Origin: Bacillus_BD sp050389805 | Lineage (GTDB): Bacteria; Bacillota; Bacilli; Bacillales; Cytobacillaceae | Length of the DNA: 64,000 nt | NCBI RefSeq assembly: GCF_050389805.1 | Contig: NZ_CP130945.1 | Location: 3,224,001-3,288,000, forward strand | Direction of reading: 5' to 3' | Shown here: one piece after another, positions 43,427-52,830 of the stretch | How positions within the stretch are numbered: position 1 is the stretch's first letter | Layout of the letters: every line of letters begins with the position of its first letter | Translations under genes and position numbers: made by a program | The notes under the pieces: generated by a model | Database searches by the model: none | What the model saw: the letters and a program-made list of their open reading frames with translations, nothing else | Told to the model about the DNA's origin: nothing

Positions 43427-44659
43427 CTAATTCTCATCTTCATCTTCATTATGTTCTTTCTCTAATTCGAAAGTATTGTGCAAGGCATTAATGGCTGCGA
43501 CTAAATCTACCTGTTTAACTAGTATCCAAATTGTTGTATGACTATCAGCCGACTGTAAAATTCTAATACCATTTTTGGATAGAGCCTCAACAATTTTGGA
43601 CGTTACTCCAGGAACACCTGCCATTCCCGCACCAACTACAGATACTTTCGCACATTCCGGCTCTATTTCGAGTTCGTAGCCTAGAGCATTTAAAATAGAA
43701 ACAGCCTTATTCGTCATTTCCTCTGTAACCGTGTAAACGACTTGATTAGGTGAAATATTGATAAAATCCACACTAATTTTCTCATTGGCCATTGCTTTAA
43801 AAACTCTTGTTTGTAAGTCATATTGACCTTCTTTTGCAAAGACTTTTATTTGCGTTACGTTGGGTAAATGGGCTATACCGGTTACCGTACGATCCTTTAT
43901 GACTCGATCATGGTAAATATTTGTAATCAATGTTCCTTTATGATCCGAATACGTCGATCGAATTCGAATCGGTACTTTTGCCTGTTCAGCAATTTCAACT
44001 GCACGGGGATGGATCACTTTTGCTCCTTGATAAGCCATATTACAAACCTCTGTATACGTTACAACAGATAATGGACGTGCATGTTCTGCTATTCGAGGAT
44101 CTGCAGTCATAATTCCATCAACATCTGTAAAAATATCGATAAAATCTGCGTTAATCGCTGCACCAATCGCAGCGGCAGAGGTATCACTGCCTCCCCTTCC
44201 AATCGTGGTCATATCACCATTTTTGGTCTGACCTTGAAATCCTGCGACGACAACTACATCATGTTGATTTAATTCATTTAACAGTCGTTCACATTTCATT
44301 TCAACAATTCTTGCATTGGTATGATCACTATTGGTTAAAAAGCCAGCTTGAGCTCCAGTTAAGGCTGTCGCTGTAATTCCTTCACTTAATAACATATCCG
44401 TAAAAACCACACTTGAAATAATTTCTCCACACGAAATTAATAGATCTGTTTCACGGTTGGAAATCAAACGATCTGGTGAAGAAATAAGTGAAAGCAATGT
44501 GTCTGTTGCATATGGATCTCCCTTTCGACCCATAGCAGATACAACAACCACAACTTTGTAGCCTTCTTTTAAAGCTGCTTCAATATGTTTTTTTGCATGT
44601 TTTCTTCCGTTTTCATCTCGAACAGAAGTTCCACCGAACTTTTGGACAATTATTTTCAT
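43427..44659 (-). CDS. dapG: Aspartate kinase I
   Basis: Phosphorylates aspartate, the first step to lysine, diaminopimelate and dipicolinate. From ATG 44659 (RBS AGAGGTG) it has 410 residues; the frame extends 37 codons further, but the family begins KIIVQKFGGTSV. The kinase domain has VVVVSAMGRKGDPYATD and TTIGRGGSDTSAAAIGAA. Two ACT domains lie at the C-terminus (about 265-400), with ISVDFINISPNQVVYTV and ILQSADSHTTIWILV. In B. subtilis DapG is the diaminopimelate-sensitive isoenzyme. Confidence 0.96.
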   Translation of the reverse strand: MKIIVQKFGGTSVRDENGRKHAKKHIEAALKEGYKVVVVVSAMGRKGDPYATDTLLSLISSPDRLISNRETDLLISCGEIISSVVFTDMLLSEGITATALTGAQAGFLTNSDHTNARIVEMKCERLLNELNQHDVVVVAGFQGQTKNGDMTTIGRGGSDTSAAAIGAAINADFIDIFTDVDGIMTADPRIAEHARPLSVVTYTEVCNMAYQGAKVIHPRAVEIAEQAKVPIRIRSTYSDHKGTLITNIYHDRVIKDRTVTGIAHLPNVTQIKVFAKEGQYDLQTRVFKAMANEKISVDFINISPNQVVYTVTEEMTNKAVSILNALGYELEIEPECAKVSVVGAGMAGVPGVTSKIVEALSKNGIRILQSADSHTTIWILVKQVDLVAAINALHNTFELEKEHNEDEDEN

Positions 44660-44784
44660 TGCTACACCTCTAAGATCCATACTATGATGAATTTCTAATT
44701 TTGTTATTATCTTTGATGAAATAATAGGCATGGAGTCAATGTAGATGAATATACCATGTTCAAGAAACAAAAACTAGTCTTTCT

Positions 44785-45837
44785 TTACTTTACCAATCCA
44801 AGTTTAATCAGGCTTTCTGCGATTTGGACAGAGTTCCAAGCAGCACCTTTTAATAAATTATCAGATACGACCCAAAGGTGGAATCCCTTATCGTTATCTA
44901 AATCTTTGCGAATTCGACCAACAAAAACATCTTGAGAGCCTACAGAATCTGCTGGCATTGGATATACTTGATTAGCTGGGTCATCTTGAAGAACGACACC
45001 AGGTGAATTCTTTAATAACTCTTTTAGTTCTTCAACAGTAACCCCAGACTTTTCAACCTCTACATAGACTGACTCCGAGTGTCCTACTGCGACTGGTATA
45101 CGTACACATGTTGCCGCCACTTGAATTTGTGGGTCATGCATGATTTTTTTCGTTTCATTAATCATTTTCATTTCTTCATAGGTAAAGCCATTATCTTGGA
45201 ATACATCGATTTGTGGAATCGCATTAAATGCAATTTGATAGTGTTTCTTATCACTTTTAACTGGTAAAATTGCTGGCTCAAATGGCTCATCATTTAAAAT
45301 GGCTTTTGATTGCTCTGTTAATTCATCAACTGCAACCGCTCCAGAACCTGAAACAGCTTGGTATGTTGATACAATGATTTTCTTTAATCCGAATTGTTGT
45401 TTGATTGGTTCAAGTGCTACGACCATTTGAATCGTTGAACAATTAGGATTTGCAATGATCCCGTTATGATTTAAAAGATCCTTTTCATTTACTTCTGGTA
45501 CAACTAACGGTACCTTTTCATCCATTCGATATGCACTCGTGTTGTCAACAACGATTGCACCGTGTTTAACTGCATGGGATGCTAATTCTTTTGACACACT
45601 GCCGCCTGCACTAAACAAGGCGATGTCTACCCCTTCAAAACTATCAGGTTTTGCTTCCTGAATCGTATATTCTATTCCATTCACTTCTACCTTTTTACCT
45701 GCAGAACGAGCTGAAGATAGTAATGATAATTGTGAAATCGGAAATTTTCTATTTTCCAGTGTTTTGATTATTTGCTGTCCAACTGCTCCAGTTGCTCCAA
45801 CTACTGCTACATGAAAGCCTTTTTTCTGTTCCATCAT
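44785..45837 (-). CDS. asd: Aspartate-semialdehyde dehydrogenase
   Basis: Reduces aspartyl phosphate with NADPH. It is 350 residues. The Rossmann motif VAVVGATGAVGQQ is at the N-terminus. The active cysteine is in IANPNCSTIQMV, and the glutamine and histidine regions are STYQAVSGSGAVAVDEL and CVRIPVAVGHSESVYVE. Its start has AAAGGGG upstream (ATG 45837 or the adjacent ATG 45834). A promoter-like region with a palindrome lies 50-75 bp upstream, so it may also be transcribed independently of dpaAB. Confidence 0.97.
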   Translation of the reverse strand: MMEQKKGFHVAVVGATGAVGQQIIKTLENRKFPISQLSLLSSARSAGKKVEVNGIEYTIQEAKPDSFEGVDIALFSAGGSVSKELASHAVKHGAIVVDNTSAYRMDEKVPLVVPEVNEKDLLNHNGIIANPNCSTIQMVVALEPIKQQFGLKKIIVSTYQAVSGSGAVAVDELTEQSKAILNDEPFEPAILPVKSDKKHYQIAFNAIPQIDVFQDNGFTYEEMKMINETKKIMHDPQIQVAATCVRIPVAVGHSESVYVEVEKSGVTVEELKELLKNSPGVVLQDDPANQVYPMPADSVGSQDVFVGRIRKDLDNDKGFHLWVVSDNLLKGAAWNSVQIAESLIKLGLVK

Positions 45838-45880
45838 TTATTCCCCTTTCAAATCAAAAAAATATTCTGGAAATAGTCTG

Positions 45881-45914
45881 ACTATATGATATAGTGACGA
45901 ACCTGAATCTTCAA
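45881..45914 (-). promoter_or_regulatory. Candidate asd promoter with palindromic operator
   Basis: On the minus strand TTGAAG (45909-45914) and TATCAT (45886-45891) are 17 bp apart. The -10 box lies inside a perfect palindrome ACTATAT-G-ATATAGT (45881-45895), suggesting regulator binding. The identity of the regulator is unknown. Confidence 0.4.
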
Positions 45915-45955
45915 CAACAAATTCTAAAGTTCATATCCTGTTTCCAAGAAATATA

Positions 45956-45992
45956 CAAAGAAGGCGAGGTTAGAAACTTTCGCCTATCTTTG
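45956..45992 (-). terminator. Weak stem-loop downstream of dpaB
   Basis: CAAAGA-AGGCG pairs with CGCCTATCTTTG with a one-base bulge. T-tract is poor. It could attenuate read-through from dpaAB into asd. Confidence 0.35.
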
Positions 45993-46052
45993 TAACACTT
46001 TCATATATTTTATCACAATAAAATTTTAAAGAAATCTTTTTATTTAAAAAAA

Positions 46053-46655
46053 CTAGTTTTCATCTTTAAAGCGTTCAACGAGCACTGGTTGAAGTTGTTT
46101 CCCTTCTAATGCAGCTTCTACCGTATCTAATAACAGCGGCATTCTTGCAACCATTGAGTTTGGTTTATTTACTGGGTCATCTTGCCCATACGGGATAAAA
46201 TAGATATTTTTTGTTGACATTAGCCTCATTAAATTTATCCCGTTTAATCCTAAAGCATCGTTAGTAGAAATCCCTAAAACTACTGGTTTTTGATTTCTTA
46301 AAGTTGCCTTAGCTGCCATTAAGACCGGGCTATCAGATAAGGCATTTGCAAATTTACTCATACTTGCACCTGTTAATGGGGCAATAACCATACAATCTAC
46401 AGGAATTCTAGGTCCTAGTGGCTCAGCTGCAACAATCGAATCAATGATCTTATTACCCGTTACTTCTTCAATGCGCTGAATCCAGTCTTCCCCTTTTCCA
46501 AAACGTGTTGTCGTATTTTTTACCGTAAACGTAACGACTGGAACTACTTCAGCACCTGCATTTACCAATCTTTCAATTTCAGGGAAAACTGCATCATAGG
46601 TACAATGAGAACCCGTTAAACCAAAACCAATTCGTTTTCCTTTTAAATTCATCAT
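46053..46655 (-). CDS. dpaB: Dipicolinate synthase subunit B
   Basis: A flavoprotein-like subunit (200 residues) of spore dipicolinate synthase, formerly spoVFB. RIGFGLTGSHCTYDAVFPEIERL is the family's N-terminal nucleotide-binding segment, and MVIAPLTGASMSKFANALSDSPVLMAAKA the central block. It overlaps dpaA by four bases (ATGA), implying coupled translation. Expressed in the mother cell during sporulation in relatives. asd follows after a 215-bp spacer. Confidence 0.96.
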   Translation of the reverse strand: MMNLKGKRIGFGLTGSHCTYDAVFPEIERLVNAGAEVVPVVTFTVKNTTTRFGKGEDWIQRIEEVTGNKIIDSIVAAEPLGPRIPVDCMVIAPLTGASMSKFANALSDSPVLMAAKATLRNQKPVVLGISTNDALGLNGINLMRLMSTKNIYFIPYGQDDPVNKPNSMVARMPLLLDTVEAALEGKQLQPVLVERFKDEN

Positions 46656-47551
46656 GATTGCTCCTTTCGATTTTCATATACTTCTTCTAGTAATTGTGAA
46701 AGGACATTGGCTAAAATCGCTCCAGCAGTTTTTGGAGCTACGATACCTGGCAAACTTGGTGCCAATAAGGCTTTTACCCCTCTTTTTTCTGCGTATCTAA
46801 AATCTGTTCCACCTGGCTTCGAAGCAAGGTCAATAATTAATGTATTTACAGGCAATTTGGCGATTACTTTTGCAGTTACGACTAAATGTGGAATCGTATT
46901 AATTAAAATATCTGTATCTGAAACCATATTGGCTAAATCATCTAAATGAAATGGAGTTAATCCCATCTCTGTAACACGAGCAATATGTTCTGGCTTTCTT
47001 GCTCCGACTTTAACTTTTGCACCTAGTAAATGGAAAGTGCGAGCAACACTCATTCCCACTCTTCCAAGTCCTAGCACAGTAACATTCGATCCATGAATGG
47101 TAATATCCGTGTGTTGGATGGCCATCATGATAGTGCCTTCAACTGTAGGAATCGAATTATAGATCGCTACATCGTCACGGCTAAACAGTAATACATGACG
47201 GCGTTTCGTATTATCAATGATATTTTGCAAATAAGGATTTGTAATACCAGAAAAAATTGTACAATGTTGTGGGGTTTTCTCCACCATCTCTTCTAGTAAC
47301 TTAATTTTTTCATTTGAAAAAATGGTATCTACATGACCATCTGCTGTAGTGCCAGCAACTGGTAAAATGATGGCATCCAATTGTGAAAAGTCAAGGTCCT
47401 CTATCTTTTCTTTACTTGCTCCTGTAAAAGCATGATCCAACTGCTCAAAGCCGACGAGTGATAACTTTGCATCTAATTCAGTTAATTTACGAACGACTTC
47501 AAGCTGTCTTGCATCGCCACCTATAATGGCAATTTGCATATCTGTCAACAT
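46652..47551 (-). CDS. dpaA: Dipicolinate synthase subunit A
   Basis: An NAD(P)-dependent dehydrogenase-like subunit making dipicolinic acid from (hydroxy)tetrahydrodipicolinate. It is 299 residues. IAIIGGDARQLEVVRKL starts the N-terminal domain, and VTVLGLGRVGMSVARTFHLLGAKVKVGAR is the Rossmann fold near 155-185. IIDLASKPGGTDFRYAEKRGVKA follows. The start ATG 47551 has AGAAGGTG upstream. A sigma-K-like promoter lies about 90 bp upstream, downstream of the ymxH terminator, so a mother-cell transcript is expected. Confidence 0.96.
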   Translation of the reverse strand: MLTDMQIAIIGGDARQLEVVRKLTELDAKLSLVGFEQLDHAFTGASKEKIEDLDFSQLDAIILPVAGTTADGHVDTIFSNEKIKLLEEMVEKTPQHCTIFSGITNPYLQNIIDNTKRRHVLLFSRDDVAIYNSIPTVEGTIMMAIQHTDITIHGSNVTVLGLGRVGMSVARTFHLLGAKVKVGARKPEHIARVTEMGLTPFHLDDLANMVSDTDILINTIPHLVVTAKVIAKLPVNTLIIDLASKPGGTDFRYAEKRGVKALLAPSLPGIVAPKTAGAILANVLSQLLEEVYENRKEQS

Positions 47552-47640
47552 GAAATTTCACCTTCTTTTGTTTAGGACTAGAATGGTATTTTCCAGGTAA
47601 ACATCATGGTCCTTAAAGTCAGATTACGGGACTACTTCAA

Positions 47641-47669
47641 CATCATATGTCATTTTGTAAAAATCCGTG
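47641..47669 (-). promoter_or_regulatory. Candidate sigma-K promoter of dpaAB
   Basis: On the minus strand CACG (47666-47669) and CATATGATG (47641-47649) are 16 bp apart, one mismatch from mACm-16-CATAnnnTA. dpaAB (spoVF) is sigma-K dependent in B. subtilis, which supports it. Confidence 0.55.
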
Positions 47670-47719
47670 ACGGCTGATTCATTACATTTAGAAAATAAAT
47701 CCCAAATTCCCCATAAATC

Positions 47720-47752
47720 AAAAAAACAGTAACCCCTTTAGGGGTCACTGTT
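47720..47752 (-). terminator. ymxH terminator
   Basis: The AACAGTAACCCC/GGGGTCACTGTT stem with a TTTA loop and a run of T on the minus strand, overlapping the ymxH stop. Confidence 0.9.
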
Positions 47753-47993
47753 CTTCAAGGTTTTCCATATCTAAAATAATCATATCATTGCCGACTTTTT
47801 TAATCTGATTCCAGCTAACTCGGATTTCATTTCCTTGTTTTCTCATGCCAAACCATTTTAATGAAGGGATGATTAATGTTTCAATTTGACCGTTTTTTTC
47901 ATTAATTTCTAAATCAGTTTGACCCAAAACGCCTAATCGCTCGGCGCGATTAACATCCACGATTTCTTTTCCGCTTAGCTCACTTAATCTCAT
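47745..47993 (-). CDS. ymxH: YlmC/YmxH-family PRC-barrel protein
   Basis: 82 residues from ATG 47993 with GGGAGG upstream; TTG 48008 overlaps that site. RLSELSGKEIVDVNRAERLGVLGQTDLEI and LIIPSLKWFGMRKQGNEIRVSWNQIKKVG show the PRC-barrel-like YlmC/YmxH pattern, an RNA-processing-associated beta barrel family found in spore formers. Role unknown, although the family is conserved among sporulating Firmicutes. It follows mlpA. Confidence 0.93.
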   Translation of the reverse strand: MRLSELSGKEIVDVNRAERLGVLGQTDLEINEKNGQIETLIIPSLKWFGMRKQGNEIRVSWNQIKKVGNDMIILDMENLEEQ

Positions 47994-48180
47994 ATTTTCC
48001 TCCCTCAATCATTTCTATATTTAATCATACTAAACCATAGAATGGATTAGACTACCTTATCTTTTAAAATCTAATTATTTAAGACAAGTCTCTTGTGCAT
48101 TTTGGTTGTGGATTCCTCCGGCAATTTACTTTCCCTTCAGCTACGCCTTAGCCTTCCTTTTCCTTTAGAACAGACAAAAC

Positions 48181-48211
48181 AAAAAAACAGCCTATAATTT
48201 AGACTGTTTTT
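48181..48211 (-). terminator. mlpA terminator
   Basis: AAAAACAG/CTGTTTTT arms with an inner CTA/TAG pair and TTTTTTTG on the minus strand. Confidence 0.75.
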
Positions 48212-48216
48212 ATGAT

Positions 48217-49452
48217 TTATAAACCTTTTGGTAGTTCACCTTCAGGACTTATTAAGGATACAGAGAAATCATCTGTAAAGATTCTTGAAGCCATATCATT
48301 CACACTGTCCTTCGATACAGCGTCAATTTGTTCAACCATTTTATCTAGAGAACGATGTCTTCCTAAAACCAGTTCATTCTTTCCATTTCGACTCATACGG
48401 CTATTGGTACTTTCAAGGCTTAACATTAAGCTTCCTTTTAATTGCTCTTTCGTATTAGAAAGTTCTTTATCCGTAATTCCATCTCTCTTTAAGTTTCCTA
48501 ACGTTTCTTGAATTGTTTCATATAAAACACCTAATTGCTTAGCTCCAGTTCCACCATAAATGGTTACAATTCCCGAATCTTCAAATGCTGAATGATAGGA
48601 AAATACAGAATAGGACAGACCTCTTTTTTCCCGTACCTCTTGGAAGAGACGACTACTCATACTGCCGCCCAAAATATTATTCATGATAATTAAACTATAA
48701 ATATCATCATGCCCCACAGGAAGACCCTCATATCCTATACAAAGATGCGCTTGTTCTGTATCTTTTTTCCTTGCAATTTGATTGATATGAAAAGCAGGTT
48801 TTTCTTCATCCTTGGTTCGTTTACCACCCTCATAAGATCCAAAGCGTTTTTCAACTTCTTTAATAAAGGATTCTTCGATGTTTCCTGCGATTGAAATGAC
48901 AACGCGCTCAGGAGTATACATATTATGCATATACTCTTTTAGGGTATTTCCGGTGAAAGTTGATAGTGTTTCTTCTGTACCTAAAATGGGATAACCCAGC
49001 GAATGATTTTCGTAAATCGCTTTACTTAATAGGTCATGGACAATATCATCCGGTGTATCTTCATACATTTTAATTTCTTCATAAACGACATTTTTTTCTT
49101 TTACCAATTCATCTTCCACAAAAGTTGAATTGAAGAACATATCCGAAAGTACATCTAATGCAAATGGAGCATGGTTATCTAATACTTTTGCATAATAACA
49201 GGTATACTCTTTTGATGTAAATGCATTGACTTGACCACCAATGCTGTCAAATGCTTCTGCAATTTCTAAAGCAGATCTAGTCTTTGTTCCCTTAAAGAAC
49301 ATATGTTCCAAGAAATGAGAGATCCCGTTATTGCTTAATGTTTCATTACGGGAGCCTGTTCCAATCCAAATTCCGATAGCTACAGATCGTACGGTCGGAA
49401 TATTTTCTAGTACAACTCTTACCCCGTTTTGACATGTATATTTCTTGATCAA
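48217..49452 (-). CDS. mlpA: M16-family zinc protease MlpA (YmxG)
   Basis: 411 residues. The zinc motif HFLEH is in NGISHFLEHMFFKGTKTR, with the third ligand glutamate about 75 residues later in VVYEEIKMYEDTPDD. FTSKEYTCYYAKVLD and GGSMSSRLFQEVREKRGLSYSV are family blocks. It resembles mitochondrial processing peptidase subunits. In B. subtilis it influences extracellular protease levels. No signal peptide. It lies between ylxY and ymxH as in Bacillus. The start ATG 49452 has AGGAGG upstream. Confidence 0.96.
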   Translation of the reverse strand: MIKKYTCQNGVRVVLENIPTVRSVAIGIWIGTGSRNETLSNNGISHFLEHMFFKGTKTRSALEIAEAFDSIGGQVNAFTSKEYTCYYAKVLDNHAPFALDVLSDMFFNSTFVEDELVKEKNVVYEEIKMYEDTPDDIVHDLLSKAIYENHSLGYPILGTEETLSTFTGNTLKEYMHNMYTPERVVISIAGNIEESFIKEVEKRFGSYEGGKRTKDEEKPAFHINQIARKKDTEQAHLCIGYEGLPVGHDDIYSLIIMNNILGGSMSSRLFQEVREKRGLSYSVFSYHSAFEDSGIVTIYGGTGAKQLGVLYETIQETLGNLKRDGITDKELSNTKEQLKGSLMLSLESTNSRMSRNGKNELVLGRHRSLDKMVEQIDAVSKDSVNDMASRIFTDDFSVSLISPEGELPKGL

Positions 49453-49584
49453 ATAAACTCCTCCTGTTCCGAACCAAAAGATGCTATTTCAAATTTACTA
49501 TATAATACTTTATGTGAAGTAAAGTATATCCTATTGACCTTATTTTTTCCAAGAACTTGACTTTTACCAATAATTCTAATTAAT

Positions 49585-50565
49585 TTATTTAATCTTTTCC
49601 GGAGCCTTTGAAGAACGTTGATTTAATACCCTATTTTCAGATAGTAGTTCTGAAACTGTACCAATCTCCAAGTTTTTAGCCTTTATTTGTGTAATTAATT
49701 GATCTAATGACTGTTCTGTAGAAGCAGTAGGATGCATAAGAATTATAGCCCCATTATGGACTTTAGACATGACCCGATTAATTAAGACACTAGGGGCTGG
49801 CTTTTGCCAATCAATCGTATCGACACTCCACATGATCGTCCTAAGATTTTCTTGTGCTGCAATTTCAACTGTAGCATCCCGATAACTCCCGCTTGGGGGG
49901 GCGAACCATGTCGGTTGGGATCCTGTCGTAGCTTTAATGACTTCATTCGTTTTGATGATTTCCTGCCTTGTTTTTTCATTTGAAATATTTTTCATATCCG
50001 GATGTGTATAGGAATGATTTCCAATTTCATGACCAGCATCATAGATCATTTTTGCCAATTCAGGATTCTTTTGTGCCCATCTACCTTCAAGGAAAAAAGT
50101 AGCTGATACATGATGTTTTTTTAACGTTGCTAGCATACTTGATAAATATTCATTTCCCCATGCTACATTTATGATAAAACTGACCATTGGTTTATCAGGA
50201 TGTCCTTTATAAATAGGTGAAGGGGGAAGGTCCTCCAAATGAATGTTAGGTGTGATCTGCTTAAAAATAAGTTTATTTTCGTCAAACTTTCCATCTTTTT
50301 TCATTTTGTCATAAGAAGCCTTTACATCCACTTCCATACCGTTATATCCAGGTAGAGCCTTCCATATTTGATCGATTTTTGCATCACTAGCCTCTACTTT
50401 GAAATCATTTGCCTTTGATTCTATTTCATCATAAAGAGGATCGTAAGACTTTGTGACTAAAACAGAATCCTCCTTCATGCTTGTAATATACACTGTGGAT
50501 AATGGATTATTTACAATCATAAAAGCCAATAAGAAAATACAACCGATCATGAACCATTTTTTCAT
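49585..50565 (-). CDS. ylxY: Polysaccharide deacetylase-family protein YlxY, divergent active site
   Basis: 326 residues with an N-terminal signal/anchor (WFMIGCIFLLAFMIVNNPL). The NodB fold starts near 125. Motif 1, normally TFDDGP, reads INVAWGN, so the catalytic base and a metal aspartate are missing. Motif 2 HSYTHPD is intact. Motif 3 is APPSGSYRD in place of RPPYG, motif 4 is VDTIDWQKP, and motif 5 is ILMHPTAS. Activity is therefore doubtful. The same substitution is, as I recall, a feature of the YlxY group. Exported, sporulation-associated. Confidence 0.92.
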   Translation of the reverse strand: MKKWFMIGCIFLLAFMIVNNPLSTVYITSMKEDSVLVTKSYDPLYDEIESKANDFKVEASDAKIDQIWKALPGYNGMEVDVKASYDKMKKDGKFDENKLIFKQITPNIHLEDLPPSPIYKGHPDKPMVSFIINVAWGNEYLSSMLATLKKHHVSATFFLEGRWAQKNPELAKMIYDAGHEIGNHSYTHPDMKNISNEKTRQEIIKTNEVIKATTGSQPTWFAPPSGSYRDATVEIAAQENLRTIMWSVDTIDWQKPAPSVLINRVMSKVHNGAIILMHPTASTEQSLDQLITQIKAKNLEIGTVSELLSENRVLNQRSSKAPEKIK

Positions 50566-50651
50566 TTGTCATCCTCCTCCATATAAAATATGAATGGGAA
50601 GGACAAGGTAGAACATGTGAAATCCTATTAAAACCGGTAATAGTATTTATT

Positions 50652-50688
50652 CAAAAAATAAGCAATCAGTGGTAACCCGCTGACTGCT
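50652..50688 (-). terminator. pnp terminator
   Basis: AGCAATCAG..GGT pairs with ACC..CTGACTGCT (two G-T/mismatch positions), followed on the minus strand by TATTTTTTGA. Confidence 0.8.
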
Positions 50689-50709
50689 AAATTAGTGAAA
50701 ATCATCTCA

Positions 50710-52830
50710 TTAACTTTGAGCACTTTCTTCACGTTGACGTTGTTCTTTCAAAACTACTTTTCTTGATAAATTTACGCGACCTTGTTTATCAATTTCGATT
50801 ACCTTAACTAGCATTTCGTCTCCGATTTTTACTACATCTTCAACTTTTCCAACACGTTCTTCTGCTAGCTCAGAAATATGGACAAGACCATCTTTTCCTT
50901 GGAAGATTTCAACAAACGCACCAAACTTTTCTATTCGTTTTACTTTACCAAGATAAAGTTGTCCAACCACTACTTCTCGAACAATATCTTCAATAATCTG
51001 TTTTGCCTTCTGATTCATTTCTTCATTTGTAGATGAAATAAAGACAGTTCCATCTTGCTCAATATCAATTTTTACGCCAGTTTCTTCAATAATTTTGTTA
51101 ATTTGTTTACCACTTGGTCCAATCACATCACGGATTTTATCAGGATTAATCTTCATCGTTAAGATTTTAGGTGCAAAAGCTGATAGTTGTTCACGTGGCT
51201 TTTGAATCGTTGAAAGCATTGATTCCAAAATCTGCATACGACCTGTTTTCGCTTGTTGTAATGCCTCTTCTAAGATTTCTCTTGATAACCCTTCAATTTT
51301 AATATCCATTTGAAGAGCTGTGACACCTTTTGCTGTACCAGCTACTTTAAAGTCCATATCCCCAAGATGGTCTTCCATTCCTTGAATATCGGTTAAAATC
51401 GTATAATGTTCACCCGATTTGACAAGACCCATTGCAATTCCAGCAACAGGCGCTTTAATTGGAACTCCCGCATCCATCATCGCTAGTGTACCTGCACAAA
51501 TACTTGCTTGTGAAGTAGAACCATTCGATTCTAATACTTCAGCAACAAGGCGAATGGTATATGGAAATTCTTTTTCATCTGGAATCACAGCTGATAGGGC
51601 TCGTTCACCAAGGGCACCATGTCCAATTTCACGTCGACCTGGTCCTCTCATTGGACCTGTTTCCCCTACGCTAAAATTAGGGAAGTTATAGTGGTGCATG
51701 AATCTTTTTTCTTCTTCAAGACCAAGACCATCTAAAATTTGCACGTCTCCTAGAGCACCTAGTGTACAAATGCTTAATGCTTGTGTTTGTCCTCGAGTAA
51801 ATAATCCAGAACCATGTGTTCTTGGTAATAATCCAACCTCAGAAGATAATGGACGAATTTCATCTGCTTTACGACCATCTGGACGGATTTTTTCTTCTGT
51901 AATCAGACGACGAACTTCACCTTTTACAAGTTTATCTAAAATTTGGTTAACTTGTTTAATTACTTCATCTTCAGCTTCATTTTCTTGATACTTTGCCAGT
52001 ACTTCATCTTTGACTTTCTTTATAGCTTCTTCACGTGCATGTTTTTCCTGCACCTGAATCGCTTGAATCATTTCAGTTTCACATATGTCTCGAACTTCCG
52101 ATTCTAGTTCAGCATCCACTTCAGCAAGAACCACTTCCATTTTTTCTTTTCCAATTTCAGCAACGATTTGCTCTTGGAAGGCAATTAAACGCTTGATTTC
52201 ATCATGACCAAACATGATGGCTTCTAGCATCGTTTCTTCTGGGACTTCATCTGCTCCAGCTTCTACCATGTTAATGGCATCTTTTGTTCCTGCTACTGTT
52301 AAATGAATATCACTTTTCTCCAGTTGTTCAACTGTTGGGTTAATGACAAACTGACCATCAATACGACCAACAATAACTCCAGCAATTGGTCCCTCAAATG
52401 GAATATCTGAAACACTAAGTGCAAGGGATGACCCAAACATGGCCGCCATTTCAGTTGAACAATCTTGATCAACACTTAAAATTAAACTTACAACTTGTAC
52501 TTCATTACGAAAACCATCCGCAAACAACGGGCGAATTGGGCGATCGATTAAACGGCTCGCCAAAATGGCCTTCTCACTAGGACGGCCTTCTCTTTTAATA
52601 AAGCCTCCTGGAATTTTTCCAACAGCGTAAAGTCTTTCCTCGTAGTTAACTGTTAATGGGAAAAAGTCCACATTTTTTGCTTCTTTTGAAGCTGTAGCTG
52701 TACTTAATACAGCTGAATCTCCATATCGGACAAGAACTGCCCCATTTGCTTGTTTAGCTAATTGGCCAATTTCAACGGTTAATTTGCGTCCCGACCAATC
52801 TATTGAATATACATGCTTATCTTGTTCCAT
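50710..52830 (-). CDS. pnp: Polynucleotide phosphorylase
   Basis: 3'-5' phosphorolytic exoribonuclease, trimeric. It is 706 residues. Two RNase PH domains (about 1-215 and 300-545) flank a helical linker; the second holds GSSTSQASICAGTLAMMDAGVPI and DHLGDMDFKVAGTAKGVTALQMDIK. KH (about 550-615) contains IGPSGKQINKIIEETG and S1 (about 620-690) contains GKVKRIEKFGAFVEI. Complete and ordinary. A palindrome TAATAAC-ACG-GTTATTA lies in its leader at 52854-52870, near the ribosome site. Confidence 0.98.
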   Translation of the reverse strand: MEQDKHVYSIDWSGRKLTVEIGQLAKQANGAVLVRYGDSAVLSTATASKEAKNVDFFPLTVNYEERLYAVGKIPGGFIKREGRPSEKAILASRLIDRPIRPLFADGFRNEVQVVSLILSVDQDCSTEMAAMFGSSLALSVSDIPFEGPIAGVIVGRIDGQFVINPTVEQLEKSDIHLTVAGTKDAINMVEAGADEVPEETMLEAIMFGHDEIKRLIAFQEQIVAEIGKEKMEVVLAEVDAELESEVRDICETEMIQAIQVQEKHAREEAIKKVKDEVLAKYQENEAEDEVIKQVNQILDKLVKGEVRRLITEEKIRPDGRKADEIRPLSSEVGLLPRTHGSGLFTRGQTQALSICTLGALGDVQILDGLGLEEEKRFMHHYNFPNFSVGETGPMRGPGRREIGHGALGERALSAVIPDEKEFPYTIRLVAEVLESNGSTSQASICAGTLAMMDAGVPIKAPVAGIAMGLVKSGEHYTILTDIQGMEDHLGDMDFKVAGTAKGVTALQMDIKIEGLSREILEEALQQAKTGRMQILESMLSTIQKPREQLSAFAPKILTMKINPDKIRDVIGPSGKQINKIIEETGVKIDIEQDGTVFISSTNEEMNQKAKQIIEDIVREVVVGQLYLGKVKRIEKFGAFVEIFQGKDGLVHISELAEERVGKVEDVVKIGDEMLVKVIEIDKQGRVNLSRKVVLKEQRQREESAQS

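Noticed and set aside
48101..48135. TTGTGGATTCCTCCGGCAATTTACTTTCC, possible third copy of the CAGGCACTTCGC element
   Set aside because: Only a short, very degenerate match; the right-hand part is missing.
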